A DNA stretch of 53,867 bases. It comes from a virus. The stretch covers positions 1-53,867 of IMG/VR virus record IMGVR_UViG_3300016457_000057; one strand, 5' to 3'. Positions 1 to 7,568 of this stretch are shown piece by piece; the first letter of the stretch is position 1; every line of letters begins with the position of its first letter. A program made the translations under genes and the position numbers. A model generated the notes under the pieces. That model made no database searches and was not told where the DNA came from. It saw nothing but the letters and a program-made list of their open reading frames with translations.

Positions 1-65
1 AAGTTCAAGTTTCGGTTCGTTTAGGAGTTGTTCAAGTTAGCTTACCTCAGAAACAGCAGTACTAG

Positions 66-117
66 GGGCACTCCTAACAGGAACTATAACTCAAGCCGCG
101 CCCCGCGCCTTGGTTCA
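66..117. repeat. Direct repeat, left copy, flanking the rep/iteron module
   Basis: The first 36 bases are identical to 1511-1546. The two copies then diverge in a GC-rich centre and both end in TTGGTTCA. Each copy can fold a hairpin of CAAG...CTTG type; the loop bases differ while the stem is kept. The pair brackets about 1.45 kb holding the Rep-like gene, its remnant and the iterons, so it may mark the borders of an acquired module. It could also be a regulatory hairpin used twice. Confidence 0.75.
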
Positions 118-214
118 TAATAAGGTAGTTGTTGATCTTAGCATGAATTGTTGTTAAGTAGAATAAACTCGCTGGGTTTGAACTAAGGATTATGTATGTG
201 CTATAGGAGATGTT

Positions 215-1072
215 ATGATGTCGTCTGACATGATTGTAAAGGTTCCTAAAGATTTTTTAGATGCATTTCCAGTCACAACTTCTCGGAAAGTGATCAAAGA
301 AGGACTCTCTGAATTCGCAGGTTGGAGTGACCTTGAGAAAGTAGAGATTATGAACTCCCGCATGTTCAGTGCGTTTGACTTACAAACGTTCCTGAGCATT
401 CTTTTTGTGTTCACACAAGAAGAGGTGCTTGATCGAGAGTGGGCGACTCAAGAGGGTCACTTCATTCCTACAAAGGTAACAGTTTGTCAATGGAGTACTT
501 TTGTGAAGCGGTATCGAAAGAGAGAGTTCTATAGCGGGCCTGAGATCTTCGAGAGTATCAAGAACGTCGCAAGTATAATGTACGTTTTGTCTTGGAAGAG
601 TAGAGTAAAAGAAATTCGAAGACTTCTCTGGCATGCTGCTTTGTATTACTATGATGGTGGTAAATATAATGAGGTTGATCTCTTACGAGGTAGAGGGCGG
701 CATACTAAAAGACTTTCGGTTGGATTCGCTGTTGATGGAGATTTTTGGGAAGCTTGTCAGAAAGGGTTTCACATCAACATCGCTCCTATTCTTGATTTAT
801 CAAATCCGATGGCTATTTTGTTAGGAGTTTGGATCCAAGGACAAAAATACACTGCTATTAGAGAAGATCGTCTTATGCGGTATGTATTTCGAGATTTACC
901 TATACGAGCCTCCCGTAAACGTGAGAGTATTTTTAGGGCATTTGATTTGTTAAAGCGAACGGGCCTTATTACTAATTGGCATCATGATGACGAATTTGGT
1001 TACCATAAGTACTCCTGGCAGAAACCTGAGAGGTTCACATATAACCCGGCCTGGCGGTACCCACCTACGTAG
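215..1072 (+). CDS. Plasmid-type replication initiator (Rep-like) protein
   Basis: This 285-residue protein resembles winged-helix plasmid initiators. It has a segment of the type FDLQTFLSILFVF, a central stretch ending in HINIAPILDLSNPMA, and a basic C-terminal helix-turn region (RAFDLLKRTGLI) typical of the second winged helix of Rep proteins. Four 21-bp iterons lie about 200 bases downstream, which is the expected binding site and supports an initiator role. The start is the ATG after TAGGAGAT. A decayed second copy of the C-terminus follows immediately. No sequence search was possible, so the family assignment rests on pattern and context. Confidence 0.55.
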   Translation: MMSSDMIVKVPKDFLDAFPVTTSRKVIKEGLSEFAGWSDLEKVEIMNSRMFSAFDLQTFLSILFVFTQEEVLDREWATQEGHFIPTKVTVCQWSTFVKRYRKREFYSGPEIFESIKNVASIMYVLSWKSRVKEIRRLLWHAALYYYDGGKYNEVDLLRGRGRHTKRLSVGFAVDGDFWEACQKGFHINIAPILDLSNPMAILLGVWIQGQKYTAIREDRLMRYVFRDLPIRASRKRESIFRAFDLLKRTGLITNWHHDDEFGYHKYSWQKPERFTYNPAWRYPPT

Positions 1073-1090
1073 TTGACATCTCTTATCGTT

Positions 1091-1231
1091 TAGAAAGCTT
1101 TCGATGACCTCATAGCTATGGGGTTGCTTGAACACTGGTGGGTTGAAAAAGACTTGTTGAATAGGTACCGTTACCACTGGAGGAAAGTTGAAAGGTTCAA
1201 ATTTAATGAGGGGTGGTGGCACGTGAGTTAG
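1091..1231 (+). pseudogene. Decayed C-terminal fragment of a second rep-like gene
   Basis: Read from 1094, this stretch encodes KAFDDLIAMGLLEHWW, then YHWRKVERFKFNEGWW and a stop. It parallels the last 45 residues of the upstream Rep-like protein (RAFDLLKRTGLITNWHH, then YSWQKPERFTYNPAWR). An in-frame stop (TAG at 1091) and an apparent one-base frameshift just upstream (1081-1092 encodes SYRLE in another frame) leave it without a start. It looks like the tail of a duplicated or replaced rep gene that was mostly deleted. Confidence 0.7.
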
Positions 1232-1278
1232 CAAAAATGTGGGGTGTAGTGGGGAACCGGGGACCAAAATCTTAATCT

Positions 1279-1362
1279 ACGTAAAACTGGCATGCCTTTA
1301 CACAAAACCGGCAGGCTTCTACGTAAAACCGGCAGGCTTCTACGTAAAACTGGCGATTTTTG
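1279..1362 (+). repeat. Four tandem 21-bp iterons (putative replication origin)
   Basis: Four direct repeats of 21 bp follow head to tail at 1279, 1300, 1321 and 1342. The core is ACGTAAAACCGGCAGGCTTCT. Copies 2 and 3 differ at only two positions, and the outer copies are more degenerate (copy 4 diverges after TGGC). There are no spacers. Together with the upstream Rep-like gene and the adjacent AT-rich tract this is the classic layout of an iteron-regulated plasmid origin. Confidence 0.8.
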
Positions 1363-1402
1363 CGCAGCTAACTCGTTGAACTTTTTGGTGATTTTGAGCG
1401 TA

Positions 1403-1430
1403 TATAATATAACAAGATTTAACAATCTTG
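1403..1430. other. AT-rich tract with inverted repeat next to iterons
   Basis: TATAATATAA is followed by a 7-bp inverted repeat (CAAGATT / AATCTTG, 4-base centre, 1413-1430). An AT-rich unwinding element beside iterons is usual in plasmid origins. The TATAAT could also be a -10 box, but no -35 stands at a good distance. No clear DnaA box was found nearby. Confidence 0.45.
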
Positions 1431-1434
1431 TACA

Positions 1435-1470
1435 AAGGACGCGGCGCGTCTGCTGCGCCGCCGCGTCCTT
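1435..1470. terminator. GC-rich hairpin (possible terminator)
   Basis: A 12-bp perfect stem (AAGGACGCGGCG / CGCCGCGTCCTT, 12-base loop) is followed by CTTTTG. The stem is much more GC-rich than its surroundings. It could end a transcript from the rep module or cap the origin; the short T-tract makes terminator activity uncertain. Confidence 0.5.
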
Positions 1471-1510
1471 CTTTTGAGAAGAAAATGAACCTGCCAACCC
1501 AGAAGGGGAT

Positions 1511-1563
1511 GGGCACTCCTAACAGGAACTATAACTCAAGCCGCGCGCGCCCGGCTTGGTTCA
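1511..1563. repeat. Direct repeat, right copy
   Basis: This is the second copy of the repeat at 66-117. Here the hairpin is perfect: CAAGCCG / CGGCTTG around a GC-only loop. The remaining sequence up to 1828 holds no convincing gene. Confidence 0.75.
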
Positions 1564-1637
1564 AATTGTTGAAAAAGAGGCTAGTGTGTGTTAGTTGTTG
1601 GAGAAGTCTCTATAGTTGGGAAACCTGCGTACTTCCA

Positions 1638-1654
1638 TCGCGAAATTTTCGCGA
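1638..1654. promoter_or_regulatory. 17-bp palindrome, possible operator
   Basis: TCGCGAAA-T-TTTCGCGA is a near-perfect palindrome in the 265-base gap before the DpdA gene. Downstream, at about 1743-1760, GCGTAAAAT occurs twice, and an imperfect GGTACC.../...GTACC inverted repeat spans roughly 1697-1739. The gap therefore looks regulatory. I could not place a convincing promoter in it. Confidence 0.4.
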
Positions 1655-1828
1655 ATTTGTGCAGAATCGCGCGTACCTTCAGCACTTAAATCGTGGGTAC
1701 CTATCTAGGCTATATCAAACTATTGCTTAGGTATGTACCTGCGTAAAATTCGCGTAAAATAAGCGCATCTGAGCGTCTATTTTGTGAGGTCTCAGCTTTA
1801 GTAAGTACAGAAAAAAGGAGGTCCATTT

Positions 1829-2527
1829 ATGACTTGTAAGTTTTCCTTCGAAGTTCCTTTGAAAAGCCTTGAGCTTCAAGTTGAGTTTAGTGATTATATC
1901 TTCGCTATAGCTCCTTGGTTTGAAAATGAGACTTACCGTAACTTCGTACACGAACACCGTTCTCAACTCCCTCTCTATCTGGACAACGGTGCTTATGAAC
2001 AAGGAGCTTCTATTGACATTAAGAAGTACATAGAGCTCATCCAAACGTTACGCCCAGACGTAGTGGTTGCACCAGATGTGTATAGTGATAGTAAGGGTAC
2101 CATTAAACTCACTCGTCAGTTTTTCAAACACTCACTTCCTGCGGATACTAAAGTTATGATTGTACCTCAAGGACACAGCATCATCGAGTGGACACGGTGT
2201 TTACGTATCCTTTATTCTGAGTTTGAGAACCGTTTTCATTTGGTTGGTATACCTCGAGTGATGTATCCTAACAGATTATTTCTGTCAGTTTATTCATTTA
2301 AGTTGACTTCTAAACCAGTTCACATTTTAGGGTGTCCTGACCCTAGTGAGCTACCCGAAATTTTTGATTCGGGAGTACCTATTGAGTCATTGGATACTTC
2401 TTATCCAACACGTAAAGCGTTAGGAAAGGTAGGTCTGGATGATCGGATCGATTTTTTTAATGATAGAGTTTCTTTTAAATCGATGCAGAAGGCAGTAGAA
2501 GAATTTTTTCAATTGATTCAAACTTGA
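1829..2527 (+). CDS. dpdA: DpdA-like DNA guanine transglycosylase (TGT family)
   Basis: This 232-residue protein is related to tRNA-guanine transglycosylase. It keeps all three key aspartates: Asp52 in LYLDNGAYEQ (base binding), Asp83 in VVVAPDVYSD (base binding) and Asp189 in SLDTSYPTRKA (the TGT nucleophile motif). VPQG and LVGIP match the TGT substrate loops. It lacks the C-terminal zinc domain of tRNA enzymes, as expected for the short phage DpdA proteins that swap guanine for preQ0-type bases in DNA. queC follows 29 bases later, and queE and folE2 are elsewhere in the window. The start follows AAAGGAGG. A degenerate paralogue lies at 8898. Confidence 0.82.
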   Translation: MTCKFSFEVPLKSLELQVEFSDYIFAIAPWFENETYRNFVHEHRSQLPLYLDNGAYEQGASIDIKKYIELIQTLRPDVVVAPDVYSDSKGTIKLTRQFFKHSLPADTKVMIVPQGHSIIEWTRCLRILYSEFENRFHLVGIPRVMYPNRLFLSVYSFKLTSKPVHILGCPDPSELPEIFDSGVPIESLDTSYPTRKALGKVGLDDRIDFFNDRVSFKSMQKAVEEFFQLIQT

Positions 2528-2556
2528 GCTCGTTTCCTTAGAAAGGAGGTTGTTAG

Positions 2557-3321
2557 ATGGAATGGACGATTTGTGAACGGCCTGCGGAAGTTTATGATAT
2601 TGAACCAACGCAAAGAAGTGCTGTTGTGTTATCTTCTGGCGGCCTTGATTCTTCGAGTTTAATCTCGATGTTACTCAACCTAGGTTGGGACCTTACTTTG
2701 ATTCACTTTGATTATGGTTCTACTCATCATGAAGCTGAATATCACGCCTTCCTCCGGTTGGTTGAGCATTTTGGAATTGAGAAAGAGAGGGTTTATGTAG
2801 TTGATCTTTCGTCTCTGAAGCGATTGGTTTCTAAAGGAGTTGCGTTATTAGACGATCAAGTAGATGTACCAGAAGGGTACTATACCGAAGAAAGTATGCG
2901 TCAGACTGTAGTTCCTGGAAGGAATACGGTAATGATCTCCTACGGACTCGCCCTTGCGGAGTCCTTAGGGAAGAAGTTCGTTGCTATCGCAGCTCATGAA
3001 GGTGACCATTTTATTTATCCTGATTGCAGAATTGACTACCTGAGGTATATGTCACAAACAATTTTTCTTGCTTCTGATAGGAAGGTAAAGTTATTAGCTC
3101 CTTTTGCCCATCTTGCGAAATGGGAAGTTGTTTCTGTCGGGAATAGATTTAATTGTCCGTTTGAGTTAACGTGGTCCTGTTATAAAGGGGAGCCACCAAA
3201 ACATTGTGGCACCTGCGGTACTTGTGTTGAACGTGCTGAAGCTTTTCAGAAAGCAGGAGTTGAGGATCCTACTATCTACGATAAAGATCCTTGCTCTTTT
3301 CTTCGGAACAAGGAGGATTGA
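2557..3321 (+). CDS. queC: 7-cyano-7-deazaguanine (preQ0) synthase QueC
   Basis: This is the ATP-dependent enzyme that converts 7-carboxy-7-deazaguanine to preQ0. The PP-loop reads SSGGLDSS near residue 27, followed by LIHFDYGS. The C-terminal zinc site is the expected four cysteines in TWSCYKG...HCGTCGTC. At 254 residues the length is slightly above the usual 220-240. It sits directly after dpdA, with a strong AAAGGAGG site. In this setting preQ0 is most likely made for DNA rather than for tRNA queuosine. Confidence 0.93.
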   Translation: MEWTICERPAEVYDIEPTQRSAVVLSSGGLDSSSLISMLLNLGWDLTLIHFDYGSTHHEAEYHAFLRLVEHFGIEKERVYVVDLSSLKRLVSKGVALLDDQVDVPEGYYTEESMRQTVVPGRNTVMISYGLALAESLGKKFVAIAAHEGDHFIYPDCRIDYLRYMSQTIFLASDRKVKLLAPFAHLAKWEVVSVGNRFNCPFELTWSCYKGEPPKHCGTCGTCVERAEAFQKAGVEDPTIYDKDPCSFLRNKED

Positions 3322-3323
3322 GG

Positions 3324-3485
3324 ATGATTGAGGTTCTTAAACTAAAGCGTAAGGACAAACCTTGTGAGGTACCCGGTATGTTCGATTCTGTGTTAACGTT
3401 AGTTGTTAAGGGAAGTCGTTTTGAGGTATTGTGTTTAGAGAGAGCGATTTTTAAAGCACTACAAAAGTTAACCAAGAAGGTTTAA
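3324..3485 (+). CDS. Small hypothetical protein
   Basis: A 53-residue, lysine-rich protein (pI clearly basic by eye) that starts two bases after the queC stop, at an ATG preceded by AAGGAGGATTG. It contains GMFDSVLTLVVKGSRFEVLC. No family was recognised. The good ribosome site and tight spacing on both sides support translation. Confidence 0.6.
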   Translation: MIEVLKLKRKDKPCEVPGMFDSVLTLVVKGSRFEVLCLERAIFKALQKLTKKV

Positions 3486-3504
3486 TTTTACCTAGGAGGC
3501 TCCC

Positions 3505-3771
3505 ATGCAAATTACAGTTTGTGATGTTTGCGGTACGCAAAAGGACGTGCAACGAGTTAGTTTTTCATATGACCGCCGTGCCGATGCTGCTGGATCCGTG
3601 GAGGATGTATATGAAACTTTTGATTTGTGTTGTAAATGTTACCTGAAAGCTTTGAAAGCCGCCGTTAAGGAGGAGATCAGAAGGAAGCACCTTAACGAGT
3701 ACTTGTTCAATAAGAATTTGATTGAGATCATTAGGATTCGACAGGAAACTTCAGCTAAGAAATGGGAATAG
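3505..3771 (+). CDS. Small zinc-ribbon-like protein
   Basis: 88 residues. CDVCG near the N-terminus and LCCKCY near residue 50 form a likely four-cysteine zinc site, followed by a charged helix. The start follows TAGGAGGC. Such proteins are common in phage early operons and often bind nucleic acid or other proteins; no specific role can be assigned. Confidence 0.6.
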   Translation: MQITVCDVCGTQKDVQRVSFSYDRRADAAGSVEDVYETFDLCCKCYLKALKAAVKEEIRRKHLNEYLFNKNLIEIIRIRQETSAKKWE

Positions 3772-3780
3772 GAGGTACAC

Positions 3781-4002
3781 ATGGCATTATTGGAGAATGT
3801 TCGTCATCCTAAACACTACACTCGTGGTAAGATTGAGGTAATTGATTTTATTGAAGATCAAGGATTTGATTTCCTTGAGGGGAATGTAGTAAAATATCTT
3901 GCTAGGTATAAATGGAAAGGTGCTCCTTTAGAGGACCTAAAAAAGGCAGAGTTCTACCTTGAGCGCTTGATTAAGCGGGAAGAAGCGCGTCGTAGAGGTT
4001 GA
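3781..4002 (+). CDS. DUF3310-family phage protein
   Basis: 73 residues. HPKHYTRGKIEVIDFIED and GNVVKYLARYKWKGAPLEDL, then KKAEFYLERLI, are the hallmarks of DUF3310, a small family found in many phages and sometimes labelled nucleotide kinase without firm evidence. The start follows TAGGAGGT. A terminator-like hairpin follows, so this gene probably ends the first transcription unit. Confidence 0.8.
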   Translation: MALLENVRHPKHYTRGKIEVIDFIEDQGFDFLEGNVVKYLARYKWKGAPLEDLKKAEFYLERLIKREEARRRG

Positions 4003-4022
4003 TCCTCCTCCTTTCCCCGGCC

Positions 4023-4077
4023 GCCGCCCACGGGTAAAGTAGCGCCTTAATTAGAGGTTGCGAAGGGCGGCTTTTTT
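4023..4077 (+). terminator. Possible rho-independent terminator
   Basis: GCCGCCC (4023-4029) pairs with GGGCGGC (4065-4071), followed directly by six T. The loop of 35 bases is long but holds partial secondary pairing. It stands between the DUF3310 gene and the next small zinc-ribbon gene. Confidence 0.5.
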
Positions 4078-4085
4078 CTCGTGCT

Positions 4086-4334
4086 ATGCCAGCAACTAGA
4101 GATGTAGTTTTTTGTCCTAGGTGTGGTTATATAGTTGAGAAGTTTCCTACTTACCGATTAATCGGGTGGTATCGATTAACATATAGTATTTGCCCTTTCT
4201 GTCACTATTTTGGTAAGTTGAGAATTGGTAAAACGTGCTTTGACTTGTCTCACTTGTTTGAGTTTGTTTTCCTTCCACCGTCGTCCATTTTACGAAGAGT
4301 CCATCGTCGACTTTGTGGTACCGGAACCCTTTGA
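4086..4334 (+). CDS. Small zinc-ribbon protein, perhaps frameshifted at its end
   Basis: 82 residues in this frame. FCPRCGY (residues 8-14) and ICPFCHYFG form a clear CxxC-CxxC zinc ribbon. After about residue 62 the sequence turns basic and less protein-like, while the +1 frame (4225-4422) becomes more convincing and runs exactly to the next gene. Either the real product is a fusion through a frameshift near 4270, or two genes overlap. No good ribosome site was seen before this ATG. Confidence 0.5.
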   Translation: MPATRDVVFCPRCGYIVEKFPTYRLIGWYRLTYSICPFCHYFGKLRIGKTCFDLSHLFEFVFLPPSSILRRVHRRLCGTGTL

Positions 4335-4422
4335 AACCTTTAGGAAAAATTTAGTTTTGCTCTTGCCCTTCTTTGCAGTTACTATGATAATGACTTCGTT
4401 AGCCTTGCGCAGGAGTGCTTAA
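4225..4422 (+). CDS. Overlapping ORF with a membrane segment, or the 3' part of a frameshifted gene
   Basis: 65 residues from a TTG. The second half reads FYEESIVDFVVPEPFETFRKN and then a hydrophobic stretch (LVLLLPFFAVTMIMTSLAL) that would span a membrane. The stop directly abuts the ATG of the next gene, the coupling usual in this genome, which argues that this frame is translated. The start is unclear and lacks a ribosome site, so a +1 frameshift from the zinc-ribbon gene is possible. Confidence 0.35.
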   Translation: MVKRALTCLTCLSLFSFHRRPFYEESIVDFVVPEPFETFRKNLVLLLPFFAVTMIMTSLALRRSA

Positions 4423-5037
4423 ATGAATTTTAAACGCATAGCTCGTGTTAACGAAGAACTCGTTCAAGGCTTAGAGAATTTTTCCCTAGAGCGGCTGTTC
4501 TTCTCAGTTGGGTATAGTAACATTGTTGGTCTTTACACAGATGGGAAGGAAGCAGCTTTTGGGCCTCTTGTTACTTGTGGCGTAGTAATTGATGTGCACC
4601 ATACTCCCACAGCTTCTAAAGCGCCTTCCACCTTACGACAAATGGTGACCCCTATAGTTGATACTGTAGCTGGAGATGAGATCAATCGTATTGGTAATGT
4701 AGATGAAGCTATTCGTAGATCAAAGTTAAGAGTAGTCGAGCAGTTGGTACAAGAGTATCCTTCCTTGATCGTTGTTTCGGATCCTCTAATTCCTGAATTA
4801 CCCGCTGATTGCTTCCCCATACTTCGCGGTAGTATGTATGTTTACGTTCTTCGACTGGCTATGATATTGGCAAAGGAATTGCGTAAAGAAGCATTACTCT
4901 CATTGTTAAACGAGAACCCTGGGTGGCAAGTTTACGATTTAACGTCAAATTTGGGGTTTCTCTCGAAGAAACATCGAGAAGCACTTCTTGAGTACGGAAG
5001 AACCCCCCAACATAGGTACTACGTAAAGGTTAGATAG
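4423..5037 (+). CDS. Divergent RNase HII-like protein
   Basis: 204 residues. The N-terminal GKEAAFGPLVTCGVVID parallels the DEAGRGPLAGPVV motif of RNase HII, and the C-terminal GFLSKKHREALLEYGRTPQHR matches the conserved end GY.TKEH..AL...GP.P.HR. The first catalytic Asp is displaced (TDGKEA instead of DEAG), and the third catalytic Asp before ILAK is not obvious. It may be a non-canonical ribonuclease H that removes RNA primers, or a protein that has lost catalysis. The ATG directly follows the previous stop. Confidence 0.5.
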   Translation: MNFKRIARVNEELVQGLENFSLERLFFSVGYSNIVGLYTDGKEAAFGPLVTCGVVIDVHHTPTASKAPSTLRQMVTPIVDTVAGDEINRIGNVDEAIRRSKLRVVEQLVQEYPSLIVVSDPLIPELPADCFPILRGSMYVYVLRLAMILAKELRKEALLSLLNENPGWQVYDLTSNLGFLSKKHREALLEYGRTPQHRYYVKVR

Positions 5038-5038
5038 T

Positions 5039-5512
5039 ATGCGCGATAGAGTTGAGAATGCATTAGTTCAGCTACGTGAAAAAGTTTACTCTTTACTCAG
5101 TGTTGTTAGTAGCCCTCCGTCTGAGAACATAGTTGCTAAGCAGAATATGGACTTACAACTGTCTCCTGGACTACGTAAGGGGGGCGTTAATATCTTCCAA
5201 TTTCAAAACGCTGTAATTGACAATAAGGTTGTAAACGTAGTTGTGGAGATTTTGCGGGATATTGATAGACTACGTGATATAGTACCTATAGAGTCGAGTA
5301 TCGATTCGTACTTTGATAGTTTGATTGAAGAAGGTGTTACTTGGCGTGAGTTTGTTAAGAGAATGCAACGAGAGTTCATTCAAGCTTATCTACGAAAGGG
5401 GTTAACCATTACAGAGATAGCTAGAAGGTTAGGTATTCAGAGGACTTACCTCTCCCGAGTATTGACTGAGCTCGGTTTACGAGACGATATCCAACTAATT
5501 CGAAGGAGGTAG
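5039..5512 (+). CDS. Fis-type helix-turn-helix regulator
   Basis: 157 residues. The C-terminus (about 112-148) is a Fis/NtrC-type HTH: REFIQAYLRKGLTITEIARR, then LGIQRTYLSRVLTELGL. The rest is helical with no known domain, and no sigma54 ATPase is attached. It starts one base after the previous stop and ends three bases before the ribonucleotide reductase start, so it is cotranscribed and may control the nucleotide-metabolism genes. Confidence 0.6.
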   Translation: MRDRVENALVQLREKVYSLLSVVSSPPSENIVAKQNMDLQLSPGLRKGGVNIFQFQNAVIDNKVVNVVVEILRDIDRLRDIVPIESSIDSYFDSLIEEGVTWREFVKRMQREFIQAYLRKGLTITEIARRLGIQRTYLSRVLTELGLRDDIQLIRRR

Positions 5513-5515
5513 TGA

Positions 5516-7549
5516 ATGACGGACGTAATTACTGACTGGGATGACTTCGAGCGTGCTCTAATTTATCAAAGATATTCTATTCGTCATCCAAAGACTTCCG
5601 AACGTTTGGAGAAGACTTATGAAGATATAATTGATAGAATTACTAATTTCATCCTCTCGCGTAAGTACCCTGTCTCGAACGACCTATTATCAGAAGCGTT
5701 ACAAATGGCACGTAATAGGAAGTTCACGTTTGCAACCCCCGTTTTAATGAATCTAGGTAACCCTTATACAAGAAGAGGCGGATTTTATTCTTGTTTCCCG
5801 TTAGGACCTATTCCCGATTCAACTAAGGACATCCTGCGTTATATTGAAGCTTGCGCTAGCATCTTTCAGTATGCTGGTGGTGTTGGGTTAGACTTCTCTT
5901 CTCTGCGCCCAGAAGGAAGTGCTGTTGATCAAGCACAGGGAGTGAGTTCAGGCCCTGTTGGTTTCGTTCCTATGTTTGAAGCTACTTCAAAGAGTATTGC
6001 CGCAGGCGGTAAAAGACGAGGGGCAATGCTAGGTCAGCTTGATTACAACCACCCAGACATTTTTAAGTATGTTCGGCTTAAGAGAGATCGGCGTGATTTA
6101 TGGTCAATCAATATTTCTGTGAATGCCTTTGGCGATTTTTGGGAGCAGCGTGATCTGATTAAGGAGATCGCGTTAGGGATGTGGACTTCTGGTGACCCCG
6201 GGTTACTCTTCCCCGACGTACTTGCCGAGCATTCACCTTATCCTCCTAAGCTCAAACCTCTTGTACGTTACGTGAATCCTTGTGCCGAGTATGCTTCACC
6301 TCCCTTCAGTGTTTGCCATCTTTTAACAGGTAACGCCCTTTCTGCAGAGTCAGTCTCGGATTTTGAGGCGTTGGGTTATTACATGACTCATATTGGGAAC
6401 GCAATTTTGTATTTAACCTTGAAGCACAATATGGGCTTACCTAAGGAGCCAAAGTGGCTTTATCATAAGCTCCGAGAGCGAGTTGACCAGATTCACCCTG
6501 TTGGTATTGGTCTAACAGGAGTTGCAGAGTACCTCTTTAAGAAAGGATACAAGTACACTGATGTCGACAGAATTTCCGAGATGTACACCGCTCTTGCCCG
6601 CGGTTCACTTATTGCGTCGAATGAGTGGGCCCTCTCGACTAAAGTTGAGAAGGAGTGGGACCCGACGTACAAAGATGAACATCTTTCACTTGTTGGTTAC
6701 ACTAAGAGGAGCAGGAAATTTTGGAACACGACTACTCTATCTCAAGCGCCTACTGGTTCAGTATCTCAGTTCCTACGCTGTGTGTCTACGGGATTAGAGC
6801 CTCTTGAATCTTTTCAGGTTAAAAGGCAATTTCTTAATAGTGAAAATGAATTTCAGACCGTTATTCTTAAGTCTTCAGTGACTCCCTCCAATCCTACTAC
6901 GCTACCTTTTATACCCCCTGAAGAGCAGATAAAGGTTGTTTCTACCGTTCAACAAATAAGTCATACATCAGCGAGTAAGACCATCAACGTCCCGAAGGAA
7001 ACTACTGTTGAAGAGATAGAAGAGATTATCTACACAGCGCGAAAATATCGTCTTAAGGGGTTAACTGTGTACCGTAGAGGTTGTGCTTTGGAATCGATTG
7101 TTGAAGCAGACGAACCTGAAAGGGACGTGCTGATCGGACAAACTTACAAGTTTAAAGGCCTGAATAATATCTACATCACGGTTAATAGATCAACATCTGG
7201 GAAGCCCATTGAGGTATTTGTGTCTACCGGTAAGAGTGGGAATGTTGTTAATGGACTAGCTATGGGTTTAGGGAGACTTGTTTCTCTTGCTCTTAGGTCA
7301 GGAACCCGCCCTGAAGTGATTATGAAGTCTTTATCGGGTATTGAAACAGGAGACTTCTATGTGAACAGTCGTGTTGGCCGTGTTACCTCGATCTGTGACG
7401 CCGTCGCTAAGGCTCTTAGTGATACTTTACAATCAAGTGGGAAGGTAGAAGAACTATTTGACTTATGTCCTAAGTGTCAGAATTACACTCTGACACGTAA
7501 CGGACAAGGTTGTAAGAGTTGTTCTAGATGCGGTTATTCAACTTGTTGA
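5516..7549 (+). CDS. nrdJ: Class II (B12-dependent) ribonucleoside-diphosphate reductase
   Basis: 677 residues. It makes deoxynucleotides using adenosylcobalamin. TPVLMNLGNP and GGFYSCFPLG (first redox cysteine), VNPCAEY (NPCxE active-site loop with the radical cysteine), the SICDAVAKAL region of the TSCPD domain and a C-terminal zinc-ribbon-like cluster (CPKCQN, then CKSCSRCGYSTC) are all in order. No NrdB partner is nearby and none is needed. NPCA replaces the commoner NPCG. The start follows GAAGGAGG. Confidence 0.92.
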   Translation: MTDVITDWDDFERALIYQRYSIRHPKTSERLEKTYEDIIDRITNFILSRKYPVSNDLLSEALQMARNRKFTFATPVLMNLGNPYTRRGGFYSCFPLGPIPDSTKDILRYIEACASIFQYAGGVGLDFSSLRPEGSAVDQAQGVSSGPVGFVPMFEATSKSIAAGGKRRGAMLGQLDYNHPDIFKYVRLKRDRRDLWSINISVNAFGDFWEQRDLIKEIALGMWTSGDPGLLFPDVLAEHSPYPPKLKPLVRYVNPCAEYASPPFSVCHLLTGNALSAESVSDFEALGYYMTHIGNAILYLTLKHNMGLPKEPKWLYHKLRERVDQIHPVGIGLTGVAEYLFKKGYKYTDVDRISEMYTALARGSLIASNEWALSTKVEKEWDPTYKDEHLSLVGYTKRSRKFWNTTTLSQAPTGSVSQFLRCVSTGLEPLESFQVKRQFLNSENEFQTVILKSSVTPSNPTTLPFIPPEEQIKVVSTVQQISHTSASKTINVPKETTVEEIEEIIYTARKYRLKGLTVYRRGCALESIVEADEPERDVLIGQTYKFKGLNNIYITVNRSTSGKPIEVFVSTGKSGNVVNGLAMGLGRLVSLALRSGTRPEVIMKSLSGIETGDFYVNSRVGRVTSICDAVAKALSDTLQSSGKVEELFDLCPKCQNYTLTRNGQGCKSCSRCGYSTC

Positions 7550-7568
7550 CTATGTAAGGAGGTTGTTT

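Noticed and set aside
1073-1101. TTGACA as a promoter -35 after rep
   Set aside because: No acceptable -10 box at 16-18 bases; the sequence belongs to the decayed rep copy.
1279-1362. Tandem repeats considered as a CRISPR array
   Set aside because: The 21-bp units follow one another without spacers and lie beside a Rep-like gene; iterons explain them better.
1556-1570. GGTTCAAAT resembling a tRNA T-loop
   Set aside because: No acceptor stem, anticodon arm or CCA end can be built around it; the bases belong to the direct repeat.
1428-1730. Open frame of 100 codons downstream of the iterons
   Set aside because: It runs through the hairpin, direct repeat and palindrome, has no ribosome site and reads as low-quality protein.
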